From: Desulfoscipio geothermicus
GTDB lineage: Bacteria > Bacillota > Desulfotomaculia > Desulfotomaculales > Desulfallaceae
Length of the DNA stretch: 64,000 nt
Reading direction: 5' to 3'
Assembly (NCBI GenBank): GCA_016841205.1
Contig: JAENZP010000003.1
Location: 1-64,000 of the forward strand
The notes under the pieces were generated by a model, which saw nothing but the letters and a program-made list of their open reading frames with translations, had not been told where the DNA came from and ran no database searches. The translations under genes were made by a program, and so were the position numbers. Below, piece by piece: positions 7,718 to 14,831 of this stretch. The first letter of the stretch is position 1; the number at the start of each line of letters is the position of its first letter.

Positions 7718-8884
7718 TTAAAGAACTCCTAATATTTGACCGGCCTGCGCAAAGGCAGCCAAGGCCTTGTCCAAATCATCCCGGGTGTGCGTGGCCATTA
7801 CCGCAACTCTCAATCTGCTCATGCCCGGCGACACTGTGGGCGGCCTTATGCCCGGAGCAAAAACGCCCAGGGAAAGCAACTGTTGGGCCATTTGCATGGC
7901 TTTGTTCGCATCGCCGATTAATACAGGTATTACCGGTGATTCTTCAGTCAGTATGGTAAAGCCCATTTCCTTCAGCCCGGACCTGAGGTATTGAGCATTC
8001 AGATGCAGATTTTCACGTATCTGTGGGTTTAGTTGCAGCACTCTAAAGGCCGCCAAAGCAACGGCAATTACAGATGGGGGGAGAGCTGTCGAATAAATAA
8101 AGCTGCGCGCTTTGTTCCTCAGGTAATCAATTAAATCATAAGATCCGGCCACAAAGCCGCCTGAACTGCCGATTGCCTTGCTCAAGGTGCCTATTTGGAC
8201 AGGAATCCTGCCTTCGAGGCCGAAATGCTCGGCCGTACCGGCACCCCGGTGCCCCATTACTCCGGTAGCGTGGGCATCATCTACCATTAGCCAAGCGTTA
8301 TATTTTTCTGCTAATTCTACCAGCCGGGGTAACGGAGCCAAGTCGCCATCCATACTAAAAACTCCGTCGGTAATGATAAGCATACGGCGGTAACCAAGAT
8401 TTTGTTGTAACAATTCTTCAAGCACGCCGGTATTTTTATGAGGATATATCATGGTTTTAGCCTGGCTGAGCCGGCACCCGTCAATAATACTGGCGTGATT
8501 TAGCTCATCACTGAAAATAATGTCATCCCGGCCCGTTAGTGCGGTTATCGCTCCCATGTTAGCCATGTAACCGGTATTAAATATTATGGCTGCTTCTGTA
8601 CCTTTAAAACAAGCGATGGTTTCTTCCAGTTCTTCGTGGAGTCTGAAATTTCCCGTGATTAAACGTGACCCTCCCGAACCAGTACCCCAAAGATCCACGG
8701 CATCTTTGGCTGCCGCTTTTAATTCCGGATGTTCGGTAAGCCCCAGGTAATTATTAGAGGACATTAAAATACATTCTTTCCCGTTAACCATTGTTCTTGA
8801 GGCTTGTGCAGCGTTCATTGTATTAAGGTGTCGGTAAAGGTCCTGCCGTTTGAGATTTAACAGTTCCTCTTTTAAGGATTTCAT
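7718..8884 (-). CDS. bioF: 8-amino-7-oxononanoate synthase
   Basis: BioF condenses pimeloyl-thioester with L-alanine to give KAPA, using PLP, in the cytosol. The 388-residue length is typical of the alpha-oxoamine synthase family. Motifs are SSNNYLGLTEHP near residue 43, GTGSGGSRLITGN (about 69-81), the PLP contact DDAHATGVMG (about 202-211) and the Schiff-base lysine in GTLSKAIGSSGG (about 236). Kbl (2-amino-3-ketobutyrate CoA ligase) is a close relative, but the neighbouring bioA and bioD relic favour BioF. ATG at 8884 follows GGAGAT. Two BirA-like operators lie 57-165 bases upstream. Confidence 0.9.
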   Translation of the reverse strand: MKSLKEELLNLKRQDLYRHLNTMNAAQASRTMVNGKECILMSSNNYLGLTEHPELKAAAKDAVDLWGTGSGGSRLITGNFRLHEELEETIACFKGTEAAIIFNTGYMANMGAITALTGRDDIIFSDELNHASIIDGCRLSQAKTMIYPHKNTGVLEELLQQNLGYRRMLIITDGVFSMDGDLAPLPRLVELAEKYNAWLMVDDAHATGVMGHRGAGTAEHFGLEGRIPVQIGTLSKAIGSSGGFVAGSYDLIDYLRNKARSFIYSTALPPSVIAVALAAFRVLQLNPQIRENLHLNAQYLRSGLKEMGFTILTEESPVIPVLIGDANKAMQMAQQLLSLGVFAPGIRPPTVSPGMSRLRVAVMATHTRDDLDKALAAFAQAGQILGVL

Positions 8885-8940
8885 TTAATAATCTCCTTTT
8901 AGTTTACTGGCAAATTCACCTTCCGTTATGTAGCTCAAAA

Positions 8941-8970
8941 TGTTAACCAATCCATAAACTTAAGTTTACA
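8941..8970. promoter_or_regulatory. BirA-like operator, proximal
   Basis: Half-sites TGTTAAC (8941-8947) and GTTTACA (8964-8970) are separated by 16 bases, the arrangement of BirA (biotin repressor) operators; one of the seven paired positions is mismatched. It lies 57 bases upstream of the bioF start. A perfect 14-base palindrome (TAAACTTAAGTTTA, 8955-8968) overlaps its right half. Confidence 0.65.
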
Positions 8971-9017
8971 TTTTAGTTATAAAAACTTTCTTTAATATTA
9001 CCAAAGCATATAAAGAA

Positions 9018-9047
9018 TGTAAACCTTGAATTAAGATGTGGTTTACA
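9018..9047. promoter_or_regulatory. BirA-like operator, distal
   Basis: Perfect half-sites TGTAAACC (9018-9025) and GGTTTACA (9040-9047), again with 16 bases between the 7-mer cores. This is close to the classic bio operator. Two sites with equal spacing upstream of bioF suggest biotin-dependent, possibly cooperative, repression of bioF-bioA. Confidence 0.75.
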
Positions 9048-9107
9048 ATTAAGTTTAAGGAACAATAGGCCAACATGAAAATTAAGCTCATCAAGGCCGT
9101 TGGTACT

Positions 9108-9226
9108 TGGGTTTCTGCCCTGCTGCGTCCCCCGATTGTGTCCCAAAAGAGGTAAAGGGGTAGGAGAGTAGGTCGTTAAGGAATTAATTTTAATAGCCCC
9201 CCCGGTTTTGTGCTAGGGGGCTATTG
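9108..9226. repeat. Intergenic repeat element, copy C, with terminator
   Basis: A diverged copy of the element at 1402-1515 and 6012-6120: acttgggtttctgccctgct, gtaaaggggtaggagagtag and ggaattaattttaa in the same order. It ends in a strong hairpin, AATAGCCCCC (9192-9201) with GGGGGCTATT (9216-9225), which can terminate the minus-strand glutaredoxin gene that stops at 9236. Confidence 0.65.
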
Positions 9227-9235
9227 TTCTATTCA

Positions 9236-9574
9236 TCACGGTGTCACTTCAAAAGCATGCTTGCACTTTGGACAGGTAGCTTTAATAGTGCCTTTATCGA
9301 TTGGCACACGCAGATTGGCATGGCATTCTTCACATTCGATTATCCGATGATCGACGAGCTTCAGGATTTTTGCCTGATCAAATCCAACCACCATATCGTC
9401 GCCAATTTTAAATGCAGGTACTGCCATTATATTTCTGCTTATTAACTCGGATGCCGCTTGCGCATCAACATTAACATCCTTTTCATTAAAGTGAATTTTG
9501 TGTTGGGAAAGAAACTTCTTCGCCGTCTTACAGTGTGGTCAGGTTTTAGTTGTATACATAATGACATCCTTCAT
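9236..9574 (-). CDS. Selenocysteine-type glutaredoxin fused to a zinc ribbon
   Basis: The frame starts at ATG 9574 (after AAGGAGG) and runs 112 codons if the TGA at 9539-9541 (codon 12) is read as selenocysteine. The N terminus is then MKDVIMYTTKT-U-PHCKTAKK, where U replaces the first Cys of the glutaredoxin CxxC. MAVPAFKIGDDMVVGFD follows, the cis-Pro part of the fold. Residues 81-104 add two CxxC pairs (CEEC, CPKC), a zinc-ribbon-like tail. After the TGA, an RNA hairpin can form with GG(C)GAAG pairing to CUUUCC and a small loop carrying G about 24 nt downstream, as bacterial SECIS elements require. Selenoprotein glutaredoxins with a Uxx motif are known in Firmicutes. The alternative is a nonsense mutation of TGT/TGC; the intact remainder argues against it. 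Confidence 0.75.
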
Positions 9575-9802
9575 AGATTAAACCTCCTTAACGTTCTTCA
9601 TGTGCCTATTACTACCTAGTTATTATTCCACGACAACTGTAACTTCCTGCAGAATTGATCACTATAAAAGATTAAAATATACTTATATTCTCCATAGTAT
9701 ATATGCCTCACCAGCGTTCAAAACAGGATTCCCTGCTTTATCTGCTCTACCAATATGAAAATTAAATATTTGAACAACGCTCAAAATTTAATCTCTAAGA
9801 TT

Positions 9803-9846
9803 AAAAACAGCCGAATTCCAATACGGTTAGGAATTCGGCTGTTTTT
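9803..9846 (-). terminator. Terminator of the Fe-S protein gene
   Basis: Perfect 17-base arms (9803-9819 and 9830-9846) with the sequence AAAAACAGCCGAATTCC on the left, and a ten-base loop. The A-run and T-run flanks make it work in both directions. It lies seven bases past the stop of the gene at 9853. Confidence 0.9.
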
Positions 9847-9852
9847 TACTAT

Positions 9853-10980
9853 CTATCCGACTTTGCCTCTTTCCTTGGCAATGCGGGCTAATAGCTCCGT
9901 TTTATTCTCATGCGGAACGTATATTTCCGTTCTGCGGGACATGGTTAGCGCACCGCTGGGACAGGAGGCGGCACAAACGCCACAGCCAAGGCAGCGTTCT
10001 TTATCAAACTCAGGCACCCCAGCCCCGCTCCCGTCATCACGCATGGTAATAATCTTGATCTGACAGCTATCGGCACAGGTACCGCACCCAACGCAGCTGT
10101 CCCGATCTAAAGCCGGCATGAAATTACTGGGTTGAGCAGGTAATTTATCTTTCCCTATGGAAGGATGCAGAGCTACGCAGCAGCATCCACAGCAATGGCA
10201 GAGAAAAGTTGGCTGGGTAAGTACGTTATCAGCCAGGTGAACCAGCCCCAGCTTGGTCGTTTGGTCCAAAACCCGCAGCAATTCGTCAACTGTAGCCGGC
10301 CTGGCTATGCCCCGGCGCACCAGCCACTGTGCGGAGGGACCCAGGGAGGTGCAGACGTCTTCAATTGGACCACCGGCTTCACAAGGCTTACCCAGGTGAC
10401 TGGCCCTGTGACGGCAGGCGCACATGGCCAACGCCCCGCCACCGGACTTGCGGATGATTTCGGAGGCCCGCTCGTAGTCCAAAACCTCTGTGTCCACTAC
10501 AGCCGGGATCAGGCTTTCATAGACCATCGACCTCACCAATTTGGTGTTGCCTTCGCCAAAGAACTCTTCCCATACCCCGGGCGTTTCAATATATACGGTA
10601 AATAGTTCGGCCAGTTCCTTCATGTCTATTTCTGCGCGCACCCGCATGAAGGTAAACTCAAAAAAGCCTACCATCATCGGGGCTAGCATATAGTAAGTAC
10701 CGTCTTGCAAAGGAAGATCCAACACTAGCCCTTTGGGAGCCATATTTTCCAGTATTGGCAATAATTCCTTTTCTTCCAGGCCAGTGATGCCGGCGATCTT
10801 ATCCAGCTTCATGGGTACCATCGGAAATTTACTTCCAACCATAGCCTCGCTTTCGGTATAGAGGCGGTGAAGTATTTTCATCAATAGCTCGTTAACTGGC
10901 GCTCCCACCGGATTACTATTCAAACGATCAGCCAATACCCTGTAAACCTCTTCTTTATGGTCCACTACTATATGTCCCAT
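9853..10980 (-). CDS. Iron-sulfur protein with two 4Fe-4S domains and extra Cys motifs
   Basis: A 375-residue cytosolic protein. The N-terminal 150 residues are helical without Cys and look like a winged-helix or scaffold region. A Cys/His-rich middle follows (CACRHRASHLGKPC, about 195-208; CHCCGCCC, about 270). The C terminus is a classic 2[4Fe-4S] ferredoxin: CVGCGTCADSC (about 298-308) and CLGCGVCAASCPSGAL (about 332-347). This architecture occurs in anaerobe electron-transfer proteins of undefined partner; I cannot name the reaction. ATG at 10980 follows GGAGGGGATATAT. A MarR-family gene is 130 bases upstream on the same strand, and the gap contains a copy of the operator also found before marR. 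Co-regulation by that repressor is likely. Confidence 0.75.
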   Translation of the reverse strand: MGHIVVDHKEEVYRVLADRLNSNPVGAPVNELLMKILHRLYTESEAMVGSKFPMVPMKLDKIAGITGLEEKELLPILENMAPKGLVLDLPLQDGTYYMLAPMMVGFFEFTFMRVRAEIDMKELAELFTVYIETPGVWEEFFGEGNTKLVRSMVYESLIPAVVDTEVLDYERASEIIRKSGGGALAMCACRHRASHLGKPCEAGGPIEDVCTSLGPSAQWLVRRGIARPATVDELLRVLDQTTKLGLVHLADNVLTQPTFLCHCCGCCCVALHPSIGKDKLPAQPSNFMPALDRDSCVGCGTCADSCQIKIITMRDDGSGAGVPEFDKERCLGCGVCAASCPSGALTMSRRTEIYVPHENKTELLARIAKERGKVG

Positions 10981-11068
10981 ATATATCCCCTCCTAAAAAT
11001 TGTTGCGAACATCATCCGCCCCCAATACTTAATATTTAGTTAGTCATTTTTTATCACTTTCTTCCTCC

Positions 11069-11092
11069 TAATATATGTATATACACATATTA
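11069..11092. promoter_or_regulatory. Putative MarR operator before the Fe-S gene
   Basis: A 24-base near-perfect palindrome (22 of 24 positions self-complementary) centred on GTATATAC. It differs by one base from the box at 11610-11633 upstream of the marR gene itself. Confidence 0.7.
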
Positions 11093-11113
11093 GATCAAAA
11101 ATTTTTTACATCC

Positions 11114-11581
11114 TCATTTTTCCTTAAGTAACTGAGACAAATTATGCAGGTCTTTCAAAAGATTAGTTATCCTCTCTTCTCCAAGTTCACCGGCTAAACT
11201 TTCTTGTACCCCCTGCCACAGTGGCAGCGCTTCCTGCAAAACAGAGACCCCACTATCAGTTATTCTTATTCTTTGCTGTCGCCGGTCTTCTCCCTCTTCT
11301 ATCGTTACTAGCCCTTTTTTTTGAAGAACTGCGATATTTCGGCTCAAAGTAGAACGTTCCATACACAGTGGCTGGGATAGTTCCCCAATCGTTGCATCTT
11401 TATAACCGGCAACCGCCATCAGCAGGGAAAACTGGGTTCCCTTCAGACCAATTGGCTTAAAGGCCTGATCGTAGAGCCGCATTAATAACCGGGATGTCTT
11501 GCGCAGGTTGAAACCCACACATGCATTGCCAGTTCTTATCGATAATTCGTTTAATTCTTGGTCTATTTTACAGGATACCAT
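11114..11581 (-). CDS. MarR-family transcriptional regulator
   Basis: A 155-residue winged-helix repressor. The recognition region reads GTQFSLLMAVAGYKDATIGE, followed by LSQPLCMERSTLSRNI and a wing, VTIEEGEDRRQQRIRIT. The DRR...IRIT signature is characteristic of MarR wings. A Cys at residue 4 and another near residue 21 could be redox sensors, but that is speculation. ATG at 11581; the upstream SD is weak. The paired 24-base palindromes at 11069-11092 and 11610-11633 are the natural binding sites, implying autoregulation and control of the adjacent Fe-S protein. The effector is unknown. Confidence 0.85.
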   Translation of the reverse strand: MVSCKIDQELNELSIRTGNACVGFNLRKTSRLLMRLYDQAFKPIGLKGTQFSLLMAVAGYKDATIGELSQPLCMERSTLSRNIAVLQKKGLVTIEEGEDRRQQRIRITDSGVSVLQEALPLWQGVQESLAGELGEERITNLLKDLHNLSQLLKEK

Positions 11582-11609
11582 ATAAGCAATACCTCATTAT
11601 TTATTCCTT

Positions 11610-11633
11610 TAATATAAGTATATACACATATTA
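11610..11633. promoter_or_regulatory. Putative MarR operator before marR
   Basis: A 24-base palindrome centred on GTATATAC, matching the box at 11069-11092 in 23 of 24 positions. It lies 29 bases upstream of the marR start, consistent with autorepression. Confidence 0.7.
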
Positions 11634-11755
11634 ATTCATGTCAAGCACACAAAAATTTAGCCCGCCCATCGCAAAATTGTCTTATCTTGCCGACATAACC
11701 ACAGTTAGCCCGTTGCAAACTAAGTTTTACACAGTTAAACAAGGAGCGTGCTTTA

Positions 11756-11960
11756 ATGATAAAGATAAATAACAGGCTCATATTGGGCGCAGTTGCTGGT
11801 TTTAGTGATAACCTAATCAAGCTAACCATTTGAAAATCGGCCATAAAAATGAACCTGGCCGAGCTTGATGGACTACCACAAAGGGCTGCTGGAATGCTAG
11901 TCCCAGCGCATAAAATTGCAACTCCCTAAGGAAAGATTGTCGGTTATATGTTTTGTGTGT
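11756..11960 (+). pseudogene. Truncated, frameshifted conserved membrane protein
   Basis: AAGGAG precedes ATG at 11756 and the frame gives MIKINNRLILGAVAGFSDNL, then IKLTI and a stop. In the next frame the sequence resumes as MNLAELDGLPQRAAGMLVPA, HKIATP, an in-frame stop, then GKIVGYM. This looks like the N terminus of an integral-membrane protein of unknown function that I associate with Peptococcaceae; that association is from memory. The homology stops right at the 58-base hairpin (11964), suggesting the hairpin insertion or an associated deletion removed the rest. Confidence 0.55.
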
Positions 11961-11963
11961 TTT

Positions 11964-12021
11964 GGGGTCAGACCTTGACATTTGACACGTAGTTTAGTGT
12001 CAAATGTCAAGGTCTGACCCC
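11964..12021. repeat. Perfect 25-bp inverted repeat, REP/MITE-like
   Basis: The arm starting GGGGTCAGACCTTGACATTT (11964-11988) is perfectly complementary to 11997-12021 around an eight-base loop. Hairpins with this GGTCAGACC...TGACA type sequence are seen beside IS200-like and REP-associated tyrosine transposases, so a transposase-mobilised element is the best guess. No transposase gene is present here. Confidence 0.8.
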
Positions 12022-12060
12022 CACAAAAAAATAGCAACGCAGGGAGAGGGGAAAGTCCTT

Positions 12061-12288
12061 GCAGCAGTGCTATAAACAGGCCAAAGAATTCACGGATTGA
12101 TTTGAACCGGCCTGGCGCTATCTTAGTGATACCGAGCAATTGATGTTAAAGGAATTTTACATGAGAGATTTACGGCGCTCGGGAGCAACGGCCGGCTGCG
12201 GGTCAAGCTGGGATACAGCGAGCGGAATGTTGATAAAATACGCGGCCGTACCCTTGGCAAACTGGACAAGCTGATCTATGGCGGTTAA
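12061..12288 (+). pseudogene. Decayed phage-type regulator (ArpU / sigma-70 region 4-like)
   Basis: The two forward frames carry pieces of one helix-turn-helix protein: QCYKQAKEFTD and AWRYLSDTEQLMLKEFYM in one, then NGRLRVKLGYSERNVDKIRG and RTLGKLDKLIYGG in the other. The pattern, an acidic helix then LGYSxRxVxxIRxxALxKLxxLLxG, is that of ArpU/Xpf-like phage late regulators. An in-frame stop and a frameshift near 12180 break it. It is evidence of a lost prophage or integrated element at this locus. Confidence 0.4.
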
Positions 12289-12296
12289 TATTTAAG

Positions 12297-12467
12297 ATGA
12301 TCATTAAAATGTATCAGAAAGGTGGGAAAGTAGGGGTAAGCTATTCCCACAATATGTTCCGGTGGATATTGCGGTTAGCGAATGTGGCCCCGCGTCAAGT
12401 TGCGGCAGTCTTTGACAAGATTTGCTTTCCCGCTCTGGAGAGGTATTACCGGTTTTACTTATGTTGA
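12297..12467 (+). CDS. Small hypothetical ORF, 56 codons
   Basis: ATG at 12297 opens a frame reading MIIKMYQKGGKVGVSYSHNM and ending FPALERYYRFYLC. It begins nine bases after the phage-regulator relic. There is no clear ribosome site and I recognise no family. It may be another degraded piece of the same element; low support. Confidence 0.2.
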   Translation: MIIKMYQKGGKVGVSYSHNMFRWILRLANVAPRQVAAVFDKICFPALERYYRFYLC

Positions 12468-12508
12468 TAGACAAAGCTTTCGGTTCAAACTGAAGACAAC
12501 ATAAATTG

Positions 12509-12545
12509 ACCCCCTGGTGGATAACAGCCAGGGGGTTAGTTGTTT
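12509..12545. terminator. Hairpin terminator
   Basis: Arms ACCCCCTGG (12509-12517) and CCAGGGGGT (12528-12536) around a ten-base loop, with a T-rich stretch to the right. It can serve the minus-strand gene that ends at 12571 and any rightward transcript. Confidence 0.7.
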
Positions 12546-12570
12546 TTAAGATTCCTGGCAATGGAATAAT

Positions 12571-12816
12571 CTATTCATATTGCAAACTAAATTTGTCACA
12601 TATGACATCCAAACAATCAGCTATAACGGCACATATACAGTCACAATCGACGAATTTGAATTTCCTGTCTATCGTACTTACTAGAAGATTACCAACAACA
12701 GCCACGACTTTCACCAGCTCTTTGTCCCCTGATTCAAGTATAATTATGACTCTTTCGCCCTCTAATTTTTTTAAAATGTCGCATATTGTCTCGGGAATAC
12801 ATTGATTCTCAGACAT
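12571..12816 (-). CDS. Small hypothetical protein, SH3/Lsm-like
   Basis: An 81-residue protein with alternating hydrophobic beta-strand pattern (GERVIIILESGDKELVKVVA, LLVSTIDRKFKFVD), then CDCICAVIADCLDVICDKF, giving five Cys in about 20 residues. The N-terminal part has the look of a small five-strand barrel found in spore-associated proteins of Firmicutes, but I do not recognise a named family. ATG at 12816 has a strong site (GGAAAGGAGG) and the gene is closed by the hairpin at 12509-12545, so it is a real, independently expressed unit. Confidence 0.6.
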   Translation of the reverse strand: MSENQCIPETICDILKKLEGERVIIILESGDKELVKVVAVVGNLLVSTIDRKFKFVDCDCICAVIADCLDVICDKFSLQYE

Positions 12817-13054
12817 ATTAATTACCTCCTTTCCTTTTCTTTGCTATATTTTATGTTGACAGGTGGAAAGTGTTACTAATATTATTACATCGTAATATGT
12901 GGTTTGCTAATAATCATCATCGACCCCACAACATAATTTTCCGCTGGAGAAGCATCTATTTACATCAATATTAGTTGACCACTGGTTGTTCGGTGCTTAA
13001 TTATTAGTGTGCAACGCTAATGAGCTTAAATTATATTAAAGCGGAGGAAATAAA

Positions 13055-13969
13055 ATGAAATACTTAGTAGTTGGAGCCGGCGGTACAGGTGGAAGTATCG
13101 GGGCATTTATGACAGAGGCGGGCTATGATGTAACCGTTATTGCCAGAGGAAAACATTTAGAGGCGATTCAAAATAATGGTATTAAGATGGAAGCAACAGC
13201 TAAAGGAAGTTATACAGTTTATCCTATAAAGGCTTGCGATATGGAACATTACAAAGAACAACCGAATGTAATATTCACCTGCGTGAAAGACTATTCCCTG
13301 GAGGATACCATTCCTTTTATCAAAAGAGTAGCTCGCAAAGATACCGTAGTAATTCCTATGTTAAATATCTATGGCACTGGGAGCAGGATGCAGGAACTGC
13401 TGACTGATTTACTGGTGACAGATGGATGTATTTATATAGCCGCACAGATTAAAGAACCCGGAACCATTTTGCACAATGGGGATATTTTTCGAGTGGTATA
13501 CGGGGTGAGAAGACCAGAAGAGTACCGGCCTGTTCTTGAACAAGTGGCCACGGATCTTGAGGACAGCGGGATCAGAGCAATAGTATCGGAGAACATCAAA
13601 AGAGATGCGCTGCAGAAATTCTCCTTTGTGTCACCGATGGGTACCTGCGGCATCTATTATGATATTGAAGCTAGTGCGGCTCAGCGGGAAGGAAAAGAGA
13701 GGGATACTTTTATTGCGCTGGTACGTGAGATTGACAGACTGGCGCAGGCTATGGATATTCACTTTGCTGTAGATATCGTGGAGACCAATCTAAAGATTTT
13801 GGACAATCTCTCACCCACATTTACTACCTCCATGCAGAGGGATTTAAAACAGGGTAAGAATTCCGAGATAGACGGACTCGTATTTGAAGTAGTCCGTTTA
13901 GGCAAACAGTATGGTGTGCCTGAACCAACTTATGAAATGATTTCAGAAAAGTTTGGATTTAAAGCCTAA
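13055..13969 (+). CDS. panE: Ketopantoate reductase family protein (PanE/ApbA)
   Basis: 2-dehydropantoate 2-reductase uses NADPH to make pantoate for coenzyme A. The 304-residue protein has the N-terminal Rossmann motif VVGAGGTGGSIGAFM (about 5-19), the region YLVVGAGG...VIARGKHLEAI, and the ApbA C-terminal helical domain ending in KNSEIDGLVFEVVRLGKQYG, where the Lys-Asn-Ser-Glu stretch is a family signature. The usual catalytic Lys is expected near DALQKFSFVSP (about 188-198) and is present. Good GGAGGAAATAAA site before ATG 13055. Several paralogues in this family act on other 2-ketoacids, so the exact substrate is uncertain. dtd starts 42 bases downstream. Confidence 0.8.
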   Translation: MKYLVVGAGGTGGSIGAFMTEAGYDVTVIARGKHLEAIQNNGIKMEATAKGSYTVYPIKACDMEHYKEQPNVIFTCVKDYSLEDTIPFIKRVARKDTVVIPMLNIYGTGSRMQELLTDLLVTDGCIYIAAQIKEPGTILHNGDIFRVVYGVRRPEEYRPVLEQVATDLEDSGIRAIVSENIKRDALQKFSFVSPMGTCGIYYDIEASAAQREGKERDTFIALVREIDRLAQAMDIHFAVDIVETNLKILDNLSPTFTTSMQRDLKQGKNSEIDGLVFEVVRLGKQYGVPEPTYEMISEKFGFKA

Positions 13970-14010
13970 AGCCGGCACCCTAACACATTCTGTGGCAAAA
14001 GGAGATTGAT

Positions 14011-14462
14011 ATGCGTGCAGTTATTCAAAGAGTAAAAAAGGCTCAAGTTCTTATTAATGGACAAGTGTTTCGCAAATATCCAAAGGGTTGTTGGTTCTTA
14101 TTGGTATTGGAATCAATGACACTAATAATTCTGCAGATTATTTAGCTAAAAAAATTATAGATTTAAGAATTTTTGAAGATTCCACTGGAAAAATGAATTT
14201 ATCTCTTCAAGATATAAATGGTGAGTTATTGGTAGTTTCGCAATTTACACTATATGGAGACTGTAGAAAAGGAAAACGTCCATCTTTTTCAGTTTCTGCT
14301 AAGCCGGAATTAACGAATGCAATTTACAATTACTTAATAGACAAGTTTTGCAGTTTAGGTATTTCGAAAGTGCAATCCGGAGTTTTTGCTGCGCACATGA
14401 ATGTAGAACTTATAAATGATGGTCCCGTTACAATTCTGATGGATAGTGATAAAATTTTTTAA
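14011..14462 (+). pseudogene. dtd: D-aminoacyl-tRNA deacylase, frameshifted
   Basis: AAGGAGATTGAT precedes ATG 14011 and the frame begins MRAVIQRVKKAQVLINGQVF, typical of Dtd, which hydrolyses D-aminoacyl-tRNA. The frame is lost in an A run near 14073. One base added there restores KGLLVLIGIGIND and the rest of the protein to the stop at 14462, including the catalytic-site motifs LVVSQFTLYGDCRKGKRPSF and VQSGVFAAHMNVELINDGP. Apart from the single indel all conserved positions look intact, so this is either a very recent mutation, programmed slippage, or a sequencing error in a homopolymer. Confidence 0.85.
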
Positions 14463-14831
14463 TTTTATGTGTACGTCCATAACTTTCCATCGCGAGTATC
14501 TTGCAGTGCATCTAAAATTTTTAAATGGCTTTATTATATTTATAAGAGGGTAAACAAGATCCAAAACCAGGGCAAGCTGAAAGACCAAGGAGAATTAAGT
14601 GCTCTATTTAGAAAAGAAGGGCATAAAAATTATAAAGAACGTGAAGATTAATACGTATATGACTTGTCCACTTGCGAAGGACACCCTGGGCGGCCATATA
14701 TAGCATTTTTAATACGTAATGTTACAGTTGAAAATAAAGTATCTAGTTAATTAGCTGCTTTAAATATAAACATAATACTACAGATGTATATTTCTATACT
14801 CTTGTAATATTTAATTACGGGGGCGGTAAGC
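14463..14831. other. Gene-free stretch
   Basis: AT-rich. A 60-codon frame at 14469-14651 has no ribosome site and no recognisable family. I see no convincing promoter or terminator. Confidence 0.4.

Noticed and set aside
14469-14651. 60-codon ORF after dtd
   Set aside because: No ribosome site, no recognisable protein pattern and AT-rich composition like intergenic DNA.
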